Positions 5,919-10,698 of a stretch of 10,698 nt of DNA are shown here, in pieces. The notes beneath the pieces are model-generated. The model made no database searches, had not been told where the DNA came from, and saw nothing but the letters and a program-made list of their open reading frames with translations. The stretch spans positions 1 through 10,698 of the forward strand of contig CAMFPJ010000045.1 of NCBI GenBank assembly GCA_945971755.1, given 5' to 3'. Made by a program: the position numbers and the translations under genes. This DNA comes from an uncultured Clostridia bacterium. GTDB taxonomy: Bacteria > Bacillota > Clostridia > Oscillospirales > Acutalibacteraceae. Each line of letters starts with the position of its first letter. The stretch's first letter is position 1.

Positions 5919-7373
5919 TTATTTATTTGCGCTTCTTCTTTCTTGAAGAGCGGCGGAAATTTTTGCTTTCTTCTCGCCGACAATGTCATATTTAAGCATT
6001 GGGATAACAGAAAGAAGAGCAAGAATACCGGGAACTGCCGTGTATGCAAAGAAGATAATATCTTTTGTATTTGTTGTGAAGCCTGTTGCGGTACCTGCGT
6101 TAATATTGGCAAGAGTATCCGCATAGCCTGAGAACTGAACGAATACAAGACCGAGAGCAGTACCGAGAGCCAAGCAAACCTTAATTGTAAGGGTAAGAAT
6201 TGAATAAGCGGCGCCCTCCATTCTCTTGCCTGTTTCATACTCATAATAGTCAACTGCGTCAGCAGTCATAATCATTGGCATAAGAGTAACCGCACCAAAC
6301 TGAAGACCGATAAGGAAGAGTGATGCGTAAAAGAGAATTGTGAGAACCGTATTCTCCGGATTTTGGAACCAAAAATGACCTATGACAAATGAGAATATTG
6401 ATGCTGCAAATCCATAAACCGACAGAAGAATGTAAGCATTCTTTTCGTTCATTTTCTTTATAAGCAACGGGCAAAGAGCCATTGAAATCATTGAGCCGAC
6501 CGCCGTAACGATACCGAGAACCGCTACAAGGTTTTGCGATCCTAAAAGAACGTTAGCCGCCTGAACCTGAATACCCATTGCCATTTGTCTGCCAAAGCCA
6601 AGGAAATAAGAAACGATTACAAGCATTAAAGGCTTATTGTCTTTAAGTGCACGAAGCATATCTTTTGCAGTGATTTTTTCGTTTGATTCAACCTTAACTC
6701 TTTCTTTATTGATTAGAGGGATAAGAGCGAAAAGCACACAGCCGAGAATTGCGGTAAGAATTGCGGTACCGAGATACTCGGGAGCAATCATCGGTAAATC
6801 TGTTTCGCCTTTTTTAACAATAACCTTCGAGCCGTTTGGAATGATAAGGCAAACGATTGGAACTATAACAACGCAAGCAGAAAAGCCAATCTGCTTAAAT
6901 GTGTTAGAAATAGAAACAACATTGGTACGCTCAATAGGGTCCGGAGTAAGAGCAGATGCAATACCCTGTGACGGAACGTCACCCATTGTCATCGCAATAC
7001 TCCAAATAAGATATGTAATGAAAATCCAAGCGTAAAGCGAAAAGCCTGAAAATGGCACTTTTATAAATACAACCGCTGTAAAAATAAGAAGCGGAGCGAT
7101 TGAATAAATAATCATTGATTTGAATTTACCGTGCTTTGATTTTGAACGGTCAACCATACCGCCGACGATTGGGTCTGCTATTGCTGAAATAATCTTTGCA
7201 ACGAGAATTAAAATACCGACAATAGCAATGTCTGCGCCAAGAATTGACGCGTCAAATTCTGCCTGATATGAATTAAGAAGTCCTACTATTGCTTGGAAAC
7301 CGAAAAGCCCAAGTGAATAAGCGGCGATTTCTTTGAAATTCATATATTTTTTTGCCTGACTTTTTTCACTCAT
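5919..7373 (-). CDS. GPH-family (MelB-like) cation:sugar symporter, MFS superfamily
   Basis: Integral membrane transporter of the glycoside-pentoside-hexuronide:cation symporter family, 484 residues with about twelve hydrophobic segments. The cytoplasmic signature after helix 2, ADPIVGGMVDRSKSKHGKFK (66-85), aligns with the ADPIMG...RSRWGKFK region of MelB. GDVPSQGIASALTPDPIERT (131-150) aligns with the helix-4 motif, and ADAVDYYEYETGKRMEG (371-387) is the usual central-loop/helix-10 motif. Asp67 and Asp132 correspond to MelB Asp59 and Asp124, but the MelB Asp55 position is Ser63, so sodium coupling may be lost. The SD GGAGG lies 8 nt before the ATG. The gene is monocistronic by sequence, with its own promoter (7408-7437) and terminator. 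The substrate cannot be told; some family members carry non-sugar compounds, and the ene-reductase operon is next door. Confidence 0.93.
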   Translation of the reverse strand: MSEKSQAKKYMNFKEIAAYSLGLFGFQAIVGLLNSYQAEFDASILGADIAIVGILILVAKIISAIADPIVGGMVDRSKSKHGKFKSMIIYSIAPLLIFTAVVFIKVPFSGFSLYAWIFITYLIWSIAMTMGDVPSQGIASALTPDPIERTNVVSISNTFKQIGFSACVVIVPIVCLIIPNGSKVIVKKGETDLPMIAPEYLGTAILTAILGCVLFALIPLINKERVKVESNEKITAKDMLRALKDNKPLMLVIVSYFLGFGRQMAMGIQVQAANVLLGSQNLVAVLGIVTAVGSMISMALCPLLIKKMNEKNAYILLSVYGFAASIFSFVIGHFWFQNPENTVLTILFYASLFLIGLQFGAVTLMPMIMTADAVDYYEYETGKRMEGAAYSILTLTIKVCLALGTALGLVFVQFSGYADTLANINAGTATGFTTNTKDIIFFAYTAVPGILALLSVIPMLKYDIVGEKKAKISAALQERRSANK

Positions 7374-7407
7374 AAATCCATCCTCCGTTTGTTTGAATAA
7401 TACAGTT

Positions 7408-7437
7408 AGTATATCACACCCAAATATTATTCGTCAA
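7408..7437 (-). promoter_or_regulatory. Promoter of the GPH symporter gene
   Basis: TTGACG (7432-7437) and TATACT (7408-7413) with an 18-bp spacer on the minus strand; TGA immediately before TATACT makes an extended -10. The -35 box lies inside an imperfect inverted repeat with AATATT arms (7422-7427 and 7435-7440), a possible operator. Leader of about 28 nt with SD GGAGG. Confidence 0.72.
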
Positions 7438-7440
7438 TAT

Positions 7441-7598
7441 TTTATTATGTTTGCAACAAGGCACCCCGCCGAAAAGCAGTGAGTGCAGATTAGTTGCTTG
7501 TTATTTTTAGAATTCTATTACTCCGTGAAGAATCAAGTCAAGGTATTTTACGGTTGTTGCAGCAAACGAAAACACAGAAAGCATTGAAAACAGCATAC
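7441..7598. other. Gene-poor gap between symporter promoter and ene-reductase terminator
   Basis: No family I recognise. It contains a locally GC-richer stretch with nested short inverted repeats: GCAAC (7453-7457) with GTTGC (7493-7497) outside, and GCAC (7461-7464) with GTGC (7483-7486) inside. On the plus strand this is followed by a T-rich tail (TTGTTATTTTT), so it could be a weak plus-strand terminator or the 3' end of a small RNA. The stem is interrupted and the evidence is thin. The rest holds only the small-ORF candidate listed separately. Confidence 0.25.
7507..7596 (-). CDS. Candidate 29-residue hydrophobic peptide (uncertain)
   Basis: An ATG-started ORF encodes a mostly hydrophobic peptide beginning MLFSMLSVFSF, continuing VKYLDLILHG and ending VIEF. 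TGAGG (7605-7609) sits 8 nt upstream as an SD. Against it: that SD lies within the descending arm of the ene-reductase terminator hairpin, and the ORF starts right at the point where transcription should stop, so it would be expressed only by read-through. I see no separate promoter. It could be a chance ORF, or a membrane peptide whose translation depends on the hairpin. Confidence 0.2.
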   Translation of the reverse strand: MLFSMLSVFSFAATTVKYLDLILHGVIEF

Positions 7599-7633
7599 AA
7601 AAAGCCTCACAGTTATTAACCATGAAGCTTTTT
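7599..7633 (-). terminator. Rho-independent terminator of the SDR/ene-reductase operon
   Basis: A nearly continuous 16-bp stem: AAAAAGC/GCTTTTT outside, and on the minus strand TCATGGTT pairing with AACTGTGA through two G-U pairs, around an AAT loop. The minus-strand 3' arm ends in GCTTTTTGT. It begins 9 bp after the ene-reductase stop codon. Confidence 0.85.
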
Positions 7634-7642
7634 AAGTGTCAT

Positions 7643-9715
7643 TTATTTAATTGACATTACAGCGTCATAGGCAGTACCTGTTGCGTTGCGAATTCTGCCA
7701 ACCTTTGAAGAATCGCCTACGTTAAAAATCTTAATTCCGCTCTTTTCAAGTTCGGTGAAAAGAGCCTGCTCGGGACGGGAACCGAGAGCCAAAACAACTG
7801 CATCAACCGGAATTTCGGTTTTTACCTTTGTTTTAACATTCTCAGTAACAATCTTATCCGAATAAATCTCTGCAAGTTTTTCACCTGTGAGAATTGTTGT
7901 CTTTTTCTCACGAAGTCTCGGCATTACGTCATCAAGATGCTGCATCCAAGTGCCGGGAGCAACTGTATCCGCCATTTCAACTACTGTTGTTTTGCATCCG
8001 TTTTCATTAAGAGTCTCGGCGGTTTCAAGTCCGGTCATACCTGAACCTATAACTGCAACATTCTTATCTTTAATTTCTACCTTGCCAGTAAGGACATCTT
8101 CAAAGGTGCAAACCATTGTGTCATCATATTCGCCGCCGAACTTCGGCTTAATCGGTGTGCTGCCTGCGGCATAAATTACTGCATAGGGCTCATAAGACTT
8201 GACATTTTCCGTTGTTGCCTCTGTGCCGAAAAGAAGTTCAACACCCTCCTCTTTACACATTGAAACAAGGTCTTCAATAAACCACGCAATTTTTGCCTTG
8301 TGCGGCGGTGCAGAAGCAAGTTTTAACTGACCGCCTGCACTGTCACTCTTTTCAAGAACTGTTACATTAAATCCACGCATTGCGGCTACATAAGCGGCTG
8401 TAAGACCGGATGCACCGGCACCGATAACAACTATTTTTCTGCCGTTGCCGTCTTTTACCGTTTCCTTGCCCTCATTGCCCACGAACGGGTTAACTGCACA
8501 CTCGCCGTGGCCGCCTAAATAAGCGTTGTTTTGCATTGACTCAATGCAGTTAAGACAACAAATGCAACGGCGAATTGTTCTTTTGCTTTGAGCTTTATTT
8601 ACCCAATCAGGATCTGCAATATGCGGCCTGCCGAGGGAAATAAAGTCCTGTATGCCCTCCTGAAGCTGAGCCTCGGCCTGCTCGGGAGAACGTATAAGGT
8701 TTGCGGCAATAACAGGAATGTTAACTGCTTCTTTAACTGCTTTTGCCATATATTTTCTCCAGCCCGGTTCAAAAGAAACAGGCTCAAGCCAATAGTTAAA
8801 TGTATCATACCCTGCGCTTGAAACGTCAATGGCATCAATTCCGAGCTTTTCAAGTGCTTTGGCAATTTTTATGCCTTCTTCAAGATTATAGCCTTTATTC
8901 GGCTGACCGATGTAAGAATAGCACTCGTCAACAGTAAGGCGGACAATAAGCGGAAATCCCTCGCCGCAGCGTTCTCTTATTCCCTTAATAATATTGGTAA
9001 TAAACCTCATACGGTTTTCAAAACTGCCACCGTATTCATCGGTACGTTTATTAGTCACAGGGCTGAAAAATTGCTGAAGAAGATAACCGTGAGCAGCGTG
9101 AAGTTCAACTCCGTCACATCCCGATTTTTGAACACGAACCGCACCGTCAATAAAGTTCTGTTCCAGTTCTTTAATCTCTTTGAGCGTAAGAGCACGAACT
9201 CTTCCTCCTGCAAAATAAGCAGGCTCACACTTTGACGGAGCAACCGATGACGGAACAATGTTTTTTTCAAGGAGTGTTGGGCCTACTTTCGGAGTAAGCT
9301 TATATAGAATTTTTCCGTAAACACCCTTTGTAAGGTTTTCGCAAGCAATCGAAAGCGGAACCGTTCCGACTAAAAGACCTACATTTTGCCTTCCCGGGTG
9401 ATGAAGCTGAACAAAAAGCTTTGCTCCATGCTTATGAATTCTGTCAGCCATTTCACGAAGCGGGTCAATCTGCTTATCGGAACTGACAGAAAGCTGAGCA
9501 AAGGCAGCAGCGCCTGTTTTATCGTTAACTCTTGTAATTTCAGTAATGATAAGTCCCGTGCCGCCCTTTGCACGTGCTTCATAATAGTCCATCATTTTTT
9601 CGGTAGGCTTGCCGTCAAATTTACCGAAGCCCATAAGCATCGGAGCCATTACAACTCGGTTTTTTATTTCACAAGAACCGATTTTCATAGGTGAAAAGAG
9701 CATTTTATCACTCAT
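7643..9715 (-). CDS. NADH:flavin ene-reductase, FadH/BaiCD/enoate-reductase type (FMN, 4Fe-4S, FAD)
   Basis: Probably reduces an activated C=C bond with NAD(P)H electrons passed through FAD, a [4Fe-4S] cluster and FMN; cytoplasmic. 690 residues. Residues 1-375 form an Old Yellow Enzyme TIM barrel: KNRVVMAPM (18-26), QLHHPGRQ (103-110), and HAAHGYLLQQFFSPVTNKR (206-224) with His206, His209 and Tyr211, then RTDEYGGSFENR. The cluster motif is CxxCxxC, Cys384, Cys387 and Cys390 (with an extra Cys386), and Cys406 in ECAVNP; this spacing is closer to trimethylamine dehydrogenase than to FadH (CxxCxxxC). The FAD fold starts VVIGAGASG (429-437) and the NAD(P) fold VAVIGSGMTG (553-562). The region between PGRQ and VAPS (about 111-158) is longer than usual. 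The start at 9715 overlaps the SDR gene by 8 nt; Met5 (ATG at 9701-9703) is an alternative. Relatives include 2,4-dienoyl-CoA, bile-acid, daidzein and enoate reductases; the substrate here is unknown. Confidence 0.9.
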   Translation of the reverse strand: MSDKMLFSPMKIGSCEIKNRVVMAPMLMGFGKFDGKPTEKMMDYYEARAKGGTGLIITEITRVNDKTGAAAFAQLSVSSDKQIDPLREMADRIHKHGAKLFVQLHHPGRQNVGLLVGTVPLSIACENLTKGVYGKILYKLTPKVGPTLLEKNIVPSSVAPSKCEPAYFAGGRVRALTLKEIKELEQNFIDGAVRVQKSGCDGVELHAAHGYLLQQFFSPVTNKRTDEYGGSFENRMRFITNIIKGIRERCGEGFPLIVRLTVDECYSYIGQPNKGYNLEEGIKIAKALEKLGIDAIDVSSAGYDTFNYWLEPVSFEPGWRKYMAKAVKEAVNIPVIAANLIRSPEQAEAQLQEGIQDFISLGRPHIADPDWVNKAQSKRTIRRCICCLNCIESMQNNAYLGGHGECAVNPFVGNEGKETVKDGNGRKIVVIGAGASGLTAAYVAAMRGFNVTVLEKSDSAGGQLKLASAPPHKAKIAWFIEDLVSMCKEEGVELLFGTEATTENVKSYEPYAVIYAAGSTPIKPKFGGEYDDTMVCTFEDVLTGKVEIKDKNVAVIGSGMTGLETAETLNENGCKTTVVEMADTVAPGTWMQHLDDVMPRLREKKTTILTGEKLAEIYSDKIVTENVKTKVKTEIPVDAVVLALGSRPEQALFTELEKSGIKIFNVGDSSKVGRIRNATGTAYDAVMSIK

Positions 9716-10508
9716 CCCATTTTACCCCCGTATTATTTTTAATATTGTCTTTATATTCTTTGAATTTTCTACCTTCAAGCGCCCAGTAAACCGTTCTCAC
9801 CGGCGGGCAAATCCCCATAAGCACCTTTGATACACCGAAAAGAGCGCAAGGACTAACCTTTTTCTTGCCTTTTTCAATGCCTTTAACCATTTTCTTGGCG
9901 ACAACACTTGCCTTTTGCACCGGAAACGGCTTTTTGTACTGAATGGGAGCTGACGCTGCAAAGAAGCCCGTTTCAGTCGCAACGGGATAAAGGCACGTCA
10001 ACTGTAAATTCTTTGGCATTTCAAGGCGTACAGCCTGCTGAAAGCCGTGCATAGCAAATTTTGACGCACTGTAAACAGTGAAGCCGGGCATTGCCATTTC
10101 ACCTATTGCAGAAACAGTAATTGCCAATGTACCCTGCCTGCCGTTAAGATATTTAATGTATTTTTGATATGTATAGATTGGTGAGAATACATTGGTGTCA
10201 AACATTGCTTTAACTCTGTCCCAATCGCAATAGTTAATCTCTTCATAATAAGGATAGCCGGCGTTTGCATAGAAAATATCAATAAAATCAAAAATTTCTT
10301 CTGCTTTTGCAAAAACCTCATCAACTGCTTCTTGAGTCGATATATCCTTTTGCATAACGATAATTTTATCTGACGATAAAGGCTCGAGATTGTTGACGTT
10401 TTTGTCAACACACAGAAGCTTGTTACCCCCGTCTGATAATAGTTTTAGCACCTCAAGTCCGATACCGCTGTTACACCCCGTGAGTACTATATTTTTGTTT
10501 TTGATCAT
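9708..10508 (-). CDS. Short-chain dehydrogenase/reductase (classical SDR)
   Basis: NAD(P)-dependent oxidoreductase of 266 residues interconverting a carbonyl and an alcohol. Classical SDR motifs are complete: TGCNSGIG cofactor loop (10-17), NAG (82-84), Asn106, Ser133, and YSASK with Tyr146 and Lys150. Asp35 at the end of the second beta strand (LLCVDKN) favours NAD(H) over NADP(H). After the catalytic core the usual PG motif is PV (175-176), followed by ETGFF and a basic C-terminal tail (about 210-260) longer than in 245-250-residue bacterial SDRs. The ATG at 10506-10508 has SD AGGGGTG 5 nt upstream. It is first in a two-gene operon with the ene-reductase, with which it overlaps by 8 nt, implying coupled translation and a shared pathway. 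The substrate is not readable from sequence; hydroxysteroid- or polyketone-type compounds are possible given the partner. Confidence 0.92.
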   Translation of the reverse strand: MIKNKNIVLTGCNSGIGLEVLKLLSDGGNKLLCVDKNVNNLEPLSSDKIIVMQKDISTQEAVDEVFAKAEEIFDFIDIFYANAGYPYYEEINYCDWDRVKAMFDTNVFSPIYTYQKYIKYLNGRQGTLAITVSAIGEMAMPGFTVYSASKFAMHGFQQAVRLEMPKNLQLTCLYPVATETGFFAASAPIQYKKPFPVQKASVVAKKMVKGIEKGKKKVSPCALFGVSKVLMGICPPVRTVYWALEGRKFKEYKDNIKNNTGVKWDE

Positions 10509-10520
10509 TTTGACACCCCT

Positions 10521-10526
10521 ATCATA
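10521..10526 (-). promoter_or_regulatory. Probable -10 box of the SDR/ene-reductase operon
   Basis: TATGAT on the minus strand, with a start point expected near 10514, gives a leader of only about 6 nt beyond the transcription start. No good -35 box lies 16-18 bp upstream (10543-10549 reads ATGTTA or TATGTT); instead two ATTTTAAC direct repeats occupy that place, as at an activator-dependent promoter. The true start could be further upstream. Confidence 0.4.
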
Positions 10527-10538
10527 TACATTAGTGAC

Positions 10539-10615
10539 ATTTTAACATATTTTAACTTAATTTACAACTGTTTAATGTTGTTGGCATAACATGATAATTG
10601 CATTAAAATTTTAAC
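10539..10615. repeat. Three ATTTTAAC repeats in the divergent intergenic region
   Basis: Exact copies of ATTTTAAC on the plus strand at 10539-10546, 10549-10556 and 10608-10615. The first two are in tandem with a 10-bp period at the -35 position of the SDR promoter. The third is part of the perfect palindrome TTAAAATTTTAA (10603-10614) over the -10 box of the divergent promoter. A further inverted repeat, ACAAC/GTTGT (10564-10568 and 10577-10581), abuts the plus-strand -35. Regulatory role inferred; low complexity of AT-rich DNA is a caveat. Confidence 0.4.
10581..10609 (+). promoter_or_regulatory. Divergent plus-strand promoter
   Basis: TTGGCA (10581-10586) and TAAAAT (10604-10609) with a 17-bp spacer, start expected near 10616. 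It points into the partial gene at the right edge, which supports that gene being real. Confidence 0.6.
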
Positions 10616-10638
10616 ATTAGGATTTGGATGTATGAAAA

Positions 10639-10698
10639 ATGGATATTGAAACAAATAACGTTACTGCTTCGCAGCAAGAAAATTTGCAGGCACAAAGT
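10639..10698 (+). CDS. Start of a divergent gene, product unknown (3' end beyond window)
   Basis: An open frame from ATG at 10639 runs to the window edge: MDIETNNVTASQ followed by QENLQAQS, a polar, probably disordered N-terminus. GGATG lies about 9 nt upstream and a good promoter about 30 nt upstream. A second frame from ATG at 10628 (MYEKWILKQ...), with AGGA 5 nt upstream, is also open to the edge, so the reading frame is not certain. Genes divergent from catabolic operons are often their regulators, but nothing in these 20 codons shows a DNA-binding fold. Confidence 0.4.
   Translation, partial: MDIETNNVTASQQENLQAQS

Noticed and set aside
6637..7035. Long plus-strand open frame inside the symporter gene
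   Set aside because: Antisense shadow of a clear membrane-protein gene; no SD and no recognisable protein features.
7643..10508. Annotation as a bile-acid-inducible (bai) operon
   Set aside because: Only generic BaiCD-like and SDR families are present; no baiB, baiE, baiF or baiG, so the name would over-claim.
10628..10698. Frame starting MYEKWILKQ at the right edge
   Set aside because: Open to the edge and has an SD, but the composition after it (basic, KKICRHK) looks less like a protein start than the overlapping MDIETNN frame; kept only as an alternative.

Overview
The window looks like chromosomal DNA from an AT-rich, gut-type Clostridia (Firmicutes). The grounds are strong purine-rich ribosome binding sites, consensus-like promoters with 17-18 bp spacers, short intergenic gaps, simple hairpin-plus-T-run terminators, and an iscR-iscS-iscU-mnmA gene order I know from clostridia. 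Every complete gene lies on the minus strand, so transcription runs right to left. I saw no rRNA, tRNA, CRISPR array, insertion sequence or phage gene.

From right to left: (1) A divergent intergenic region at 10509-10638 separates a gene that starts near the right edge on the plus strand (only about 20 codons visible) from a two-gene minus-strand operon. That operon encodes a short-chain dehydrogenase (SDR, 9708-10508) and a 690-residue flavin/iron-sulfur ene-reductase of the FadH/BaiCD/enoate-reductase type (7643-9715). The two genes overlap by 8 nt. (2) A strong terminator and a gene-poor gap (7374-7642) follow; the gap carries the promoter of a GPH-family (MelB-like) cation symporter (5919-7373). 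(3) Next is the iron-sulfur block: the Rrf2/IscR regulator (5369-5803), then an operon of cysteine desulfurase IscS (4025-5206), scaffold IscU (3594-4025), quinolinate synthase NadA (2674-3591) and tRNA 2-thiouridylase MnmA (1605-2672). (4) A perfect inverted-repeat terminator closes that operon. After a short promoter region comes a GH2 beta-mannosidase (1409 to the left edge), cut off by the window.

The central block is coherent. IscS supplies persulfide sulfur. IscU builds clusters. NadA needs a [4Fe-4S] cluster to make quinolinate for NAD. MnmA uses IscS-derived sulfur to thiolate U34 of tRNA. The iscS promoter carries two 21-bp imperfect palindromes, with centres exactly 30 bp apart, covering the -10/spacer and the start of the transcript. 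A related box lies in the iscR promoter. This suggests IscR controls both itself and the operon, and therefore ties NAD synthesis and tRNA thiolation to iron-sulfur status.

The SDR/ene-reductase pair probably performs successive redox steps on an unsaturated ketone or alcohol (steroid, bile acid, flavonoid or enoate-like). The sequence does not fix the substrate. The symporter has its own promoter and may or may not belong to the same pathway. No clearly undescribed system is visible. The best second looks are the IscR-type operator architecture, nadA inside the isc operon, the insertion in the ene-reductase barrel, and the repeat-rich divergent promoter.
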